Of a stretch of 64,000 bases of DNA, positions 22,601 to 34,400 are shown piece by piece. The number at the start of each line of letters is the position of its first letter. The first letter of the stretch is position 1. This DNA comes from a virus: positions 43,861 to 107,860 of IMG/VR virus record IMGVR_UViG_3300017786_000003; one strand, written 5' to 3'. Under the pieces are notes generated by a model. It worked only from the letters and a program-made list of their open reading frames with translations. It made no database searches and was not told the origin of the DNA. The position numbers and the translations under genes were made by a program.

Positions 22601-25391
22601 TATCTCTAGTTTGATAGTCCATATCAGTAATGTCAGGAGCATAAACTAATAACTCTTCTAAGTCTTCTTCAGTAAATACACTGTTTTCACCACCAAAATC
22701 TCTGTTAGATCTAGCTCTAATCTGTTCTTTTACAAAATTCATAAGTGCATTATCAATAAGTCCTGGCTCACCTTTTAATAGTGCAGATCCTCCAGTAAGT
22801 TTATTAAGTTCAATTTGAATATTAGATATAAGCTTTAGTTGAGAGTTATTTAACTCTCCTGCATCTTTAATACTGTAAAGACCCTCAAAGGTTTTTATAA
22901 ATCTATTAAAGTTTAGAACAGCAGTTATATATTCAACGTCTTGTACATTATTAGGATCTTCTATATATTCTGTAAACTCTTGGATTTGTTTTAATGCATC
23001 ACGTAGTAGGCCTGTATATATAGTAGACCTACCAGCAGATCCTACCTCATCACTAAGTGCATAGGTAATATAAGCTGCCTGAGATGCTAGCTCTTCTAAT
23101 TTTTCTTTCTTAGTACCTTTCATAAAAACTTTACTCTTAATCATCTGTAAAGCTTTTTGTTTATCTATAATACCAATACGGTAATCTCTAAGTGCAGAAA
23201 TAATAGTTTCTGTCTCAGGATTATCAAGTCTGTTTACTTCTTCTCCTGCTGGATCATTTTCTTGTTCAACATCTTTACCTTCAAAGTCTGCTTCAGGTTC
23301 ATTCTTATTTAACTCTGCTTGTCTTTGACGTTCAATAGAGTTATCTACTTTAATTAATTTATTTAAGTTACCTTCTGTTGTATTATCTAAATCATGTTGT
23401 TGCCATGAGTCAAATTCAATCTTACCATTAAACTTTTGATTTTTTCCTTTGCCTGATATATCTGCAGTAAAGTGTAATGTAGATGCTCCATAAGAGCCAT
23501 TATCAACCTTGAACCCCATATTCTCAAGCATTCTTCTATACATGTTTACTTGAAGACTATGTTGAGCTCTTGTAGATAATTTTGATACACCTCTTTGTTT
23601 TAATAGACTATCTGCCTTTAAACTGTTATTAAATTCTTCATCATATAATTTTATTCTTCCTCTACCTTTTGCTTTTTCTGCTAAACTTTTTGGTGAGTTA
23701 GATAACTTACTCAATGAGTTTTTAGAAGTTTTTAAATCTAAAACCATGAACTCTCCATTCTTCTTTAGAATTAATAGATCAGCTGTCCCAGCTATTTCTG
23801 ATGCTGTATCATATAAAATGACTTGAGGTATTAGTATAGAACCTGGTGGTGCAATATATCTTAATGCATCACTCAGACTGGTCCATACTTCAGCAGCTTG
23901 TTCTTGAGTAAGTAAAGTTAATTGAGATACTGCACTAGAGAACGGTTGATCACTTGCTATTGTATTTAATAGAGTATCTACATCATTACCTAAATCTAAA
24001 TTTAGTTGTATTTCTTCTTGGTTTGCAAGTGTACCTTTTATTGCTGTAGTAGCAGATGTCATTTTTTTACCTGTAGTAATATTTCTATACTGGTGATCCT
24101 TTTCATTAAAAGTTATAATAGGTGAAGTTAGCTCTGGGTCATTAAGATTAGCAACTAAAGCATCTTGTTCATAGGTCTCTGGATCCGCAGTCATATGAAA
24201 TAATCTATCAAGAGCTGCTAGTTGTATTTTGTTTCCTGCAGCTTGTTGTTTCAAACTATCTACAACTTTTTGTTTTTCTGGAGTTAATGAAAATCTAATA
24301 CTTCCATCTACTCTAGACTCTAGCTTAAACTGTATACCTTCTGTATTTAAAAGTTTTGCTATATCACTCATAGATGTGTTAGCATTTATATCTGAAACTA
24401 GTATGGGTCTTCCTGTTAAATATTCATTAAGATTATTGATCACAGTTGCTAACCATTGTAAAAATTCTTTAACTCTATTTAAAAAACCTTGTGATGGCCC
24501 GTTCTCATACTCTTTATTAAAGTGTCTAGACAATGCTTGTGTTACAATTTCTAAGTCTCTATCTTTTTGTGAAAAGGATCTTTCTGCACTATTGTAAGAG
24601 TCTTGTATCTCTTGACTAAGTTCAGGAAAAGTTCTTATTGATTCAATCAACAAGTTATCAAATAACTCAGGATTATCTACAGCTATGGCATCTATAAAAG
24701 GATGAAGCATTTCTTCTATAGCCATTTCATCTGTTATTCTCCCTTTGATTAGGTAAGCTACTCCATCAACATAAAATGAATTTACTTTGTTGAATGGTGT
24801 ATTTTTTTTCTTCCAGTCAGGCATTGAGTCAAATAAAGCAGACGCTTCTGATACAGACAGCATTTGTATATTAACTTGGGGAAACATTCTTTTAAGGTGC
24901 ATTACAACGGCTCTAGCTCTTGGTGTATCCCATGATCTTGACTCTGGTAATATATCTTTTTCACTAAATAAGTTTTCATTTACAACTACTCTAAATGTTT
25001 TAGGAGTTCTTTCTAATGATACTCTATCAGCAGGTATGTTATTAATCTGCAAATATCTTTGTAATCTTATTCTATTAGTATTTAAAGTGGATTCATCATA
25101 CTCTCTTGTATTGGCATTAGAATTATTTATATAGTAATTGTTTTGGTATTGATGTATTATTCTTTCTCTACGTAAATTATTTAACAGACTTTCTTTAAAG
25201 CTTCTTTTTTTCAAATTAAAGGCTAAACTTTTGTTCCTTAAATAATCAGCCGCTTCTACAACTGTAGGAAAAGTATCTACATTGTTAGCATCTTGCCATG
25301 CATTTATAATATTATTAGTCTGCAACTCTGTTTTATAAACTGATTGTAGTACTTTATACTCTGCTGTATTTTTATTTGGACATCTAGCCAT
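19671..25391 (-). CDS. Giant virion protein: degenerate zincin and PD-(D/E)XK nuclease
   Basis: A 1906-residue protein. Residues about 140-330 resemble the zincin domains of phage giant proteins, but the HExxH site reads E226-E-M-L-H230, so the first metal His is missing. At about 430-670 there is a RecB/Cas4-type PD-(D/E)XK nuclease: D538 (AGTADLLIL), D552-L-K554 (LDLKTSK) and a QxxxY-like motif (QHSLQVNMYRRML). The remainder is helical with long charged coiled coils, a region FNPFGNFNNYVIGRVNNN, and a hydrophobic helix near the C-terminus (GIMISVFLLSELMQVML). It lies directly downstream of the virion RNA polymerase gene and so probably enters the host with the DNA. Confidence 0.75.
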   Translation of the reverse strand: MARCPNKNTAEYKVLQSVYKTELQTNNIINAWQDANNVDTFPTVVEAADYLRNKSLAFNLKKRSFKESLLNNLRRERIIHQYQNNYYINNSNANTREYDESTLNTNRIRLQRYLQINNIPADRVSLERTPKTFRVVVNENLFSEKDILPESRSWDTPRARAVVMHLKRMFPQVNIQMLSVSEASALFDSMPDWKKKNTPFNKVNSFYVDGVAYLIKGRITDEMAIEEMLHPFIDAIAVDNPELFDNLLIESIRTFPELSQEIQDSYNSAERSFSQKDRDLEIVTQALSRHFNKEYENGPSQGFLNRVKEFLQWLATVINNLNEYLTGRPILVSDINANTSMSDIAKLLNTEGIQFKLESRVDGSIRFSLTPEKQKVVDSLKQQAAGNKIQLAALDRLFHMTADPETYEQDALVANLNDPELTSPIITFNEKDHQYRNITTGKKMTSATTAIKGTLANQEEIQLNLDLGNDVDTLLNTIASDQPFSSAVSQLTLLTQEQAAEVWTSLSDALRYIAPPGSILIPQVILYDTASEIAGTADLLILKKNGEFMVLDLKTSKNSLSKLSNSPKSLAEKAKGRGRIKLYDEEFNNSLKADSLLKQRGVSKLSTRAQHSLQVNMYRRMLENMGFKVDNGSYGASTLHFTADISGKGKNQKFNGKIEFDSWQQHDLDNTTEGNLNKLIKVDNSIERQRQAELNKNEPEADFEGKDVEQENDPAGEEVNRLDNPETETIISALRDYRIGIIDKQKALQMIKSKVFMKGTKKEKLEELASQAAYITYALSDEVGSAGRSTIYTGLLRDALKQIQEFTEYIEDPNNVQDVEYITAVLNFNRFIKTFEGLYSIKDAGELNNSQLKLISNIQIELNKLTGGSALLKGEPGLIDNALMNFVKEQIRARSNRDFGGENSVFTEEDLEELLVYAPDITDMDYQTRDMATSPDVILAIMDKIYKAAMQKMLDKISVQKDMVLQAADKLIKLSAETDPQKIYNFMAKDDGTYVEKIGPNYKNKQHELRQKTFDSDGKPRLYYDIPNTFKAKPEELEHNKQLAEDKAALGNFFKAEQVDDAGNIIDGDIHRYTQEFKDARDIHEYAIVNTEIGFIKWKKRATVSEAEYIQYKAKYFMPNEEKLRPVYFKGQPTGATVFNEGSNAFPKTEYREIKDDALIDGESVLSPEYLKIMNPTDALGQAQKEYYEMWTAVYKQQLEKLPPGHITNMLGRLPVVQQKMLAEVKGKKNFIARKWAETVENVSMFTQGTSQQKGVTTDELGNVVSTLPIYFTGNARVEGELEKLEAERTELKSKRKKNKIRAREYDIELKKLNGKIARLRATPTVGQISKDLTDSLLKFIAMAQNYETMSTVEDTLNSMVKVLEQREYGSPETDIESFSVVEGAVKKVGQKISSNKLEANAVRRAKKWMSMTFYDNHKISKGMFDKIADKLIQVSSLTYVAFNPFGNFNNYVIGRVNNNIEMLGQRFFNRSSYLRAVKVFNQRAIPDIVSRTSYYMKDLGYVATFGAAKGVGKVDYDPEKANSKYEAFVDMFRMMDKMTDIREQGADTTTGQSWFAKAAEWGYVLQDAAEYNVQTKVGMAMLMDTTIKNSTTGETLSLYDAFTYNPKTHKNELKEGFDTVVEKGGREVAYTDEYRYDLRNKIREVNKQIHGNYAKEDRMVIQSTTLGNLAAQFHKWVMPAFRARYQREYFDENLGWMEGRYISALKFINYALKTAATGNLQFNTYKEGFLKDHDWTGEGGNIDQRAENKLYGFYRTAGEIGIMISVFLLSELMQVMLAGDDDDSELTKRFKNIAKYQADRTYKELVLFTPHPSGLKQQYQMFKSPIAATRTLGELGEALSLSFRTPIAYVYYSDKEFRENSEYVYQNKPRKGELKLAKNWKDVVPIWYTFQKWDSYLKNSDFFIK

Positions 25392-25402
25392 ATCTTAATC
25401 TA

Positions 25403-28400
25403 TTAATTTAATCCTAAACATTTTAAATGTTCTTTGAACTCTTCTTCTGTAAGGTTCACATTAATCTTTCTCATTTCTTCATATTGTTCTATCATAGAGT
25501 CTAATGGGAAAAGTTTCTCTTGTTGCAAGATAGGAATATTATTTTTGTTTTCTAATAACCTATCATACTCATTTGCTATATCAGGATACTGTTCTTCAAC
25601 TTCTTCTTCAAACTGAAACTCCATTTGTTCATAAACTATATTATCTAAATTACCAGGATCAGATGGAATATACTCTTCTTCCATAGCTTTAAGGACAAGA
25701 GCCTCACGTTCATCATTATCCATAACTTCTTGATTATCAAATAATTGTTGTTGTATTTCTTGTGTATCAGCAATATTAACAGGTGTAGATTCAGGTCCAG
25801 CAGCTTGAACTGTTACAGACCTTTCTGTAGCTTCAACAATACTGCTTTCAGTTTTTATTGCTTCTTCAACTGGATCAAAAGCTATATCTGTTGTTTGAAC
25901 AGGTGCATCTATTTGATTTTCTTCAGAATAATTCTGAGCATTTTTTCTATCTATAAAATTATTATTTTCTGATAGTGTTGGTCTATCTCCAAATATAAAT
26001 CCAATAGGAGTTTGTTGCTTAGATCCCATAGGTTGAACTCTTTTATATACAACCTCCTTTTTAGATGCAAGATCACGTGTAAATAAAAAGTAATCTATAT
26101 TTCCAAATTCATTTATATTACCTAATCTTACAAAAGCAAAACTTTTTTCCTGATTTTCTTCTGTATTAAATACTAAATTTCCATCTTTAAATGAGTATCC
26201 TTCTGGCAGGCTTCTTCTTTCCTGTGCTGGACCACCTTGATATATTGTTTTAACATATTCTTGAGAAGAAGTAGATAACAAATAATTGTCTAATAATGTT
26301 TTTTCTAAGTCAGCCTGTGATAAACCAAAAACAGACTCAAATGTAGCTTTTCCATTTAAAGCCTTTTGCACATTGTTTACTTGATTCAAATAAGTATTTA
26401 AGGTATACGGACTAATTGCTTCTAATAAACTTGCATAACCTAATTCTAAACCATCCTTAACCATTATGTAATTAATAATAGCTTCAGCAGACTTGCGTGT
26501 TTCAATTGTATTATATAACTGAGCAAAGCTGGTTTGTAGATCTATTTTTTGTGAAGATGAAAGATTTCTAAATGTATTAGCTTGTGCTAAATTCATTCCT
26601 GTTTTATTATTTGAGTTATCTGCAGACAGTAAAAGCACAAAGTTTTGTAAAAAGAAATTATCTGCTAGACTTTCTCTTTTTTGTAAATCTTGTACAACTG
26701 AAATAATAGACTGAACTGATTGTCCATCTATTACTGGTTGAGGATAAACAAAACTATTAGATAATGTTGCGGCTAGTTGACCATCTGTTTGTAAAGCATT
26801 ATGTAAATAAGCTTGCAGTGTCAAATAAGATACAATATTCAATGAGATATCATTTTGTATTTTAGTTATCTCTGGAGTTACTGGTATATCCATCCCATCT
26901 AAGAGTTTGGTGTACATACCTACAAAAGGCTTTGTAGAAGATATAAAGACTTCAGGAAGTAAAACATCTGTTAGCTGATTAACTATATTTACATATGTAC
27001 CCCTCCATGTATCATTATATAAATCACTTACGGAAATTAATCCCTGGGTTTTAAGTTCTTGAATTGTTCTTTTTAAGTTATTTAGTTCTACTATGCTACT
27101 AGGTAATCCTTTAGTAAGGCTTGTTATCGCACCCATTTTACTAGTAACTTCAACCAAACCAGAAATCTTAATTAGTTCTTCTAAAGCAGACTTTGTAACA
27201 TCTTGACTATCCACTAGGTTACCATCAATAAAATCATACATCAACTCTTTAGTTAACTTAGTAGATTTTATAGATTTATATTCGTCTGACCTTAATATCT
27301 TTTCTGCATAAGTTGTAAGCTTTATTCCTGAATCTACTCTTGCATTAAAAGCATCTTGAATTACTGGAAGATTAATAAATAAAGTAGCTACTTCTAAAGG
27401 TACTCCTAATGCAATCATGTTAGCCATTACACTCATTGCTGGTTTACTTAAACCAAGTTTAGATATATAACGGTCTTTAGCATTATCTACTGCAATAGAT
27501 ATTAAAGCAGAAAGTGTATCCTGCTTTCTTTGGAGACCACCTACTTCAGTTGACTCAGCAAAACTATCATACTTAATACCATCTAATTCAAAGGCTCCAT
27601 TTACAAGCTTGTTACTTTTGAGCCAGAAGTCCCAATCTAGTTTCTTTTTACTTTCAGTTAATAAACTCAAATATAAATTAGGTAATACCACTGCACCAAT
27701 AGATGCACCTTTATTAGATTTAAATGCTTTTGTCTTTCCTAGTAAATTATCTACATCAACATTATCTTCTTGTAATCTATCACTAAATACCTGAGATTTT
27801 CCTGCTAACACATCTAATGTAGTTTTTACAATATTGTCATTTGCTGGAGAATAAGCTATAGGTATTCCTGTGCTTGATTCTGTCATACCTCTGTTACCTA
27901 CTAAAGCATATCTATAATCTAATACTTCATTATTATAAGGAGCTTCATATGGAAAACCATGATCTTCTTTATATTTTGCGTACTGTGCTTTAGTTACAGG
28001 TAAACCTAACATCATTAATGCTTTTCTACTTTCTTCACTAACAGGACCATCCGGAATAGTTACTAAATCTACTTCAGCATCACTAAGTTGGTGTTCTGGT
28101 TTTACAGCATTATCTTTATATTGCTCTAAAGATTCAGAATAAATAGTTCCTGGCTTAGTAACTTTTTCATTTACATAATTAATATATGCATTATACTCTT
28201 CAGTTAAAGAAGCCTCTTTACCATATTCTACAAATTGACCATCTTTAATATAGTACTCTTTCATCAATGCAAATACTTTATCTATGTCAAAATCAGCACC
28301 AGAAGTTTCTATTAGTTCTTGAGCAAACATTGCTGAAGACCCATAATAGACAGGCATAAAGTCTACTAATTTCATATTTACAGAAGAGTGTTTATCCTGA

Positions 28401-31400
28401 GAAGGTATTCTCACACCAAAAAACTTAGATATAACACTTGGCATTGATGCATCAACTTTATCTTCTATCATTTCCATAACATCTTTGTCATGTGCTGGCA
28501 TCATAAACTCAGTATATCTTTGTCCAGTCAAACTTTCTGGGTCTTTAGGATCAGTATACTCCATTAATCCAGATCTTAATCTGTCTAGAATAACTACACC
28601 GTCTTTGCCTGGATCTACACCTAACCAACTCTGTGGTTTATTTGAGTCAGTATCATTTGTTGACTCAAATATTTCTGGTTTTGTAGACATAGCTTCCCAT
28701 TGCTTTTGTCTTATTATTTCTGATCTTAATGGCAAACCGTTTTCATCAAACTCATACACACGTCTATATACTTTATTACCATAATCAGATACCAGATTTA
28801 CAGTAACACCAGGAACACGTTCTGCTAATACACCTCTACTAAAGTATGACATGAATAATGATTCTGCTTTTCTTACAGAAATAGCATTATTTAAATTGTA
28901 AGATATACCAGCATCATCAGCAAAAAATTCTAATAGATTAGATGAAGCTTGAGATGCTTTTAGACCAGCTGTTGCATACCTTAAAAATGCTGCTAACTTT
29001 GGAGTAATAACATTATCCTTTTTAGATAAAGTAAACTCATCCATTGCAGTTTGAAAATCAAAGACTAAGTTTCTTCTATTCTTATATTTAAATAATACTC
29101 TATTAGATAATGCATCACTGTATGCTTTTCTAACATCCGCAATGGTCATAGTAGTACCATCAGGATTTTTTAATCCTTCAACTTTGACTGAGTCATCTTG
29201 TTCAGAAGTAACTAATTCTTTTATCTGAGACATGTCTACTATGTCCATTTTATTAGATGGACTTACAACTTGAAGACCCATATATCTTGCATCTAAATCA
29301 GTAAACTGTTCAGATTTTAATTCTGTTTCATTATTAAATTCAGATATATCAACAACATTCCTTTTTTCCATTTTCACAGCAGACACAGGAGCAGCAATAG
29401 ATATTGTTTGTTCTCTTGCCTCTTGTGCTTCCATCTTAACTCTAAGATTATGTAACTCTACTCTGTTAGGTTTTGCAACCCAAACACCTTTATCAGCATT
29501 CCAATCAGAAGTATAATCTTTGGTTAGTACAAAAGCAGACATCTTTAGATATGTTTTACCATCTCCATAAACTAATTTCTTAGAATTAATTAATGCTTGT
29601 GCTTTAGCTAAACCGGCTTTATTATCATAACCAAAGACTCTATTTCCAGTTATTGGCTCAAGACCTACATCTAAATGATCAAGCAGTTCAACTTGTTCAG
29701 GTTTTAAAAGACCCATACCAAACCATAAATATCTAAACGCTTTAGTAGTCATATACATTTGAGCATCTGCCTTATCAATTGAAGCGTTAGAGAAAGAAGA
29801 TACACCTTGTGGCTCAGTAAAGCTTATTAATGATATTTTTTCTACGCTGTGTAGTACCCCTTGATCAGGTGATGGAAATGCACTATAAGCATTATAATAA
29901 GATGCATTTTGCATTTTGGCTCTCTTTATCTTATCAACAGGATCCTTTAATGATGTTGCTTGATCTCCTAGTAATATCTCATTTATACTGAATGTATTTA
30001 TATAATCATTAACAAAAATCTGTTTTAGATTATAATCAAAGTTATCTGTAAGATTTAATAGTTCATTAGATCTTTGCAAATCTGGTGTACTAAATCCTTG
30101 AGCTCTTACTAAACCTTGCTTGACCTTCTTAGAAATTAAGTCTGATGCATTTTCTGATTCTATTACCTCTTTAAACTCTGTAACTTGGTTTTCAAGATTA
30201 TCAACAACAACCTTTCTTAATGCTGTCATTCCTGCTGCATTTTCTAATGCTTGATCAAGAGTTATAGTATTACCTTGTTCACCTTGTAGTTTAGCAATAG
30301 ATATAAGTTTATTTTTTAGTTCTTCAGATAATAAAACTCCTGTATTAAAAAATGTATATGCTCTACCACCTTCTGTATTATAACCTCCTACTGTATCTTT
30401 GGTTGCAGTATCTGGGTTAAATTCTCTGTTAATCCTTGCAAACTCATTTCTGATATTATTAACTATAATGTCTACAGCTTCTTCAGTAAGTTTAACTTCA
30501 TTCCCAACAAGCTCAACAGCTTTAATTACAGGTAAGTCAATTTGATCTCCTGTATTAGATGCTTCCATTACTCTAATGAGCACGGATGCAATAGCACGCT
30601 CTTGAGTATTACCTTCTTCATCAAGGTATTCTACTGTACTAACTTTACCACTTTTAGTATTAACGTTTGCAGTATAGTTATTTAATAAAGTTGATAAAAA
30701 CTGTCTAGGACTAAAGTCACCATAAGTATCAGTACCTAATACATTACCTGAAATATCTTCTCCTGTTATTCTATCTTTTTGTTTAAGACCTGCTACTCTA
30801 AGAACTTTTAGTCTATTAGTAAGAGAAAGTTTTAAGAACGCAGGATCATTTAATAAATAATTATTTTCTAAAGCAGGATCCTCAAGTTTTCTTTGTATGT
30901 TATTTGGATCATTAAGTTCTGCTATTGATGTTAAATGATATGTACCATTTTGATGTGCATAAACCAAATCACCATTAGCATTTCTAAATACAGAAGCACC
31001 TATTGTCTCATCAAACATAGCATTACTTTCTGCCATAGCTCTAAGTCTACTATTCATGCCCATTTCACCTGTATCAAATATGTCTTGATTTCTTTGAATT
31101 TGTCTAGACATTTGCTCTATATCTTCAAGTACCAGTCTTTGTCCATTAGGATTTAAATTTAATAATGCAATCTGAGATGGTTTCAAAGCATCAGTAGACT
31201 TAGCTGCAATAAAATTATATTTTAAATAAAGCGGACTAAATCTAATACCTACATACTGATATATTTGTTCAGATAGCTCTTTTGCTTTGTTACTTAATAC
31301 CTCATCTGTTTCTGTTTCACTATTCAATGATATAGCATCATACAAATCTTGTATTGCATCAACAGCTTGATTTTTTCTTTTCTTATCAGATATAAGTTTT

Positions 31401-34400
31401 TCTTGTTTATATAAAAACGCTTGTGCCCATCTATCCATTTGTGAATTAATATCATCACGTTGGGCAGCAGAATAAACTAAGCTATTACCTTGTTGGTCTA
31501 TCTCAGTAAATATATACTCAACTCTAAAGTTTGAGAAACCTTTTATAATTTGTTGTAAGAGTAAAGGATCTTTAATTGGCAATGACAATGCTGACCCATC
31601 AAGTATTGCTTGTGGATTTATTTCTCCAAAAGTATCTAATAATATTCTATCTATTACTGCACCAGAGTTCACATTAGACTGTCCAAATAAATATAAACTT
31701 TTTAATATGTCTATAGGAGCAGTAAGATTCTTAACTGATTTTAAAATACCATTATATGCCTCATTAAAATTAACAGGAACTATTAATGGCTCACCTTCTA
31801 CCAATATAGTATTACCAAAATAATCTTGTTCTGTTACAGTAGTAGTTGCTAAGTAAGCTCTTAAGAAACCAGGTATACTATTTATTCCTCCTATGTTTGA
31901 AGCATCTGTATCAAATTGTGATGCAGATCTAATACCTGTTATATCTGAAAAGTATTCTTCATTATACACAGCATCTACTAATTGACCATTAATGATATTT
32001 AAATATTCAAATACTTGTTCTTGAATAACATCTTCAAACCTATCAAAGGCTAAACTTATTTCTGTTAGTCTTTGTTTTTGTATGTCTGATCTTTCTGCAT
32101 TAATTGGATTTTCAATATTATATAAATTTCTAAAGTTATCTAATACCTCATTCATTACTTCTCTAGGACTATATGGTCCTTCTGATGCAGCCTTGCGTTC
32201 AGCTTGAATATAATGTGCAGCAATACCATGTATAAGTGGATTGGCAATATTGTTACTTAAATACAAGTTTCCTTTTACACCATTTTGAGTAATCTCAGCA
32301 TATGGTACTAATGCATTTGCCTCAGAAGCAATACCAACTTGCATATCTGCAGTGAATTGATTTCTAACCAATGATGCTCCTTTAAACTTACCAGCATCTA
32401 TAGATTCAAATAAACTATCTAAAGAAGCAAGTTCTGTCTTAGCACCTAACACAGATTTAATCCATTCCATTATTCTATTAAAGAAAGACTTTATAATACT
32501 ATTAGTCTTTGTACTCTTAGGATTCATTTTAAATTTTTCAAATTCATCTGCTAAGTACTCTTCGTAATATTCTCTTTCTAATTCTGCTCTAGTCATATTT
32601 GCATATGTATCAGCAGAGTTCTTAAATTTCTGAAGTTCAATTTCTAAACTCTTTCCTTCAGATCTAAGTTTTGCTCTCACTTCTTTTTTAGCTATACCAA
32701 TATACTGGTTTATTTGCTCATCAGTTAACAACATTCTAAACACACCGTGAAAAGCCTCATGATATTTAAATGGAGAATTTGCTCCTGTGTATATTGTACC
32801 ATTAATCTTTAGTTCACCTGCAATCTCCTTAAGCACCATTACAAAAGCACCTACTCTAACCCCTCCTGCTTTCAGGTTATTACCTAAAGTCTCTATATCA
32901 GCTGTAGTTATAAAATCAGGTAATGCTCCTTCTGCCCATGTAGTAAAAGTATTTATATCTTCAATATCTTCTGGTTTGAGTTCTGAAGTATCTCTTACAA
33001 CTTTATTAGCACCTTTATCTAATTTTTTTCTAAGCTTTAAAAGGTTTTGGTATTTCTTACTTTCTCTTAGGACTTTACCTTTTTCTTTAAAAGGCACGCC
33101 TTGTGTAAGTTCTTCTTTTAATTTATCTAGTTCAATTATTACATCTGATAAAGATGCTACTTCATTAGTTGGATTTTCTATTTCAGAAGTATCTATTCCT
33201 TGTTTCTGTTTAGAATTAACTAATAAAGTTATTTCAGTAATCCTAGCTGATTCAAGTTCAGTTTCTCTTTCCGTAAGTTCTTCTCCAGCAACTCTTTTCT
33301 GTACTATCTTATTTATATATTCAACAGGTACTGATGCAAATCCTTCATCTTTATAATCAGCAAAGTCTTGATCAGAAATTTCTTCTAGTTCTACAAAAAC
33401 AGTGCTTGATGCTGGAGCCCGTGGTACTGATACATCTTGTTCTGGTGCATCTTCTGTTTGTGTATTAACACTATTAATAACTTTAGTTAATTGTAATGCT
33501 TGTAAAACACTTTGACTACTTGCATTCAGTAAAAGCTTCTGTGGCACAATTACATTATTAGCCACAGGTGTTGTTGTATTATTTATAATAGTATTTACAT
33601 CTGTATTCCTAGGCAAGTGTTCTCTAAAGTTTTTACTACCTAATACAACAGTTTTTCCTTTGAATTTTATTTCTTTATTAACTTCATCATTATTAAACTT
33701 TTCTATTAAGTTACTTAGTTTCTTTGCAGGAGTAAGACCCTCTTCAACTTTATTTACTTCATCTTTATCTAATTCATAAAATGTTCTTTCTTTAGTAAGC
33801 TTATTATATTTTAATAACTGAACTTTACCAAACTTATCTACTTTTAATTCTAAATCATATCCTTGAGCAAAACTAATAAATAAAGAATTCTCTAAATCTA
33901 TATTGAATTGTTTTGGATATTTATTATTTTTTTGTACCTCTTGAGCTTTTGTTATTAAGCTTATTGCTAAATCATTCATTTGCTGAGGAGTATAAGATCT
34001 AGCCTTTAAAGGAACTAATACATAGGTACCATTAGGTAAAAGAACTGCAGCTCTATATCTATCACTATTTTGTCTAATACCTGAAGAATTACCTTTGCTT
34101 TGTTCAACCATCTCTGACCATTGTCCAGACTTTTCTAATCCTGCTTTAACTTCTTCTCTTAGTTTTTTCTGTTCTGCAAGAGTCTTTTTATTTGTTACTG
34201 GTACAACAGTCCCTGCTTGTATATCATAGATTATTAACCCACCGGAGTTATCAGAAGTGTTATACTGTAGAGTATCAAATGAGTTGAGTATACCTTTCTG
34301 CATATCTAGTTTAACACCTTGCAAACTAAAACTCATACCATAAGGTAACTGCTTTGCATTAAGAGTAAATACATCCCCCTCAAAGGTTCTATCTATAAAT

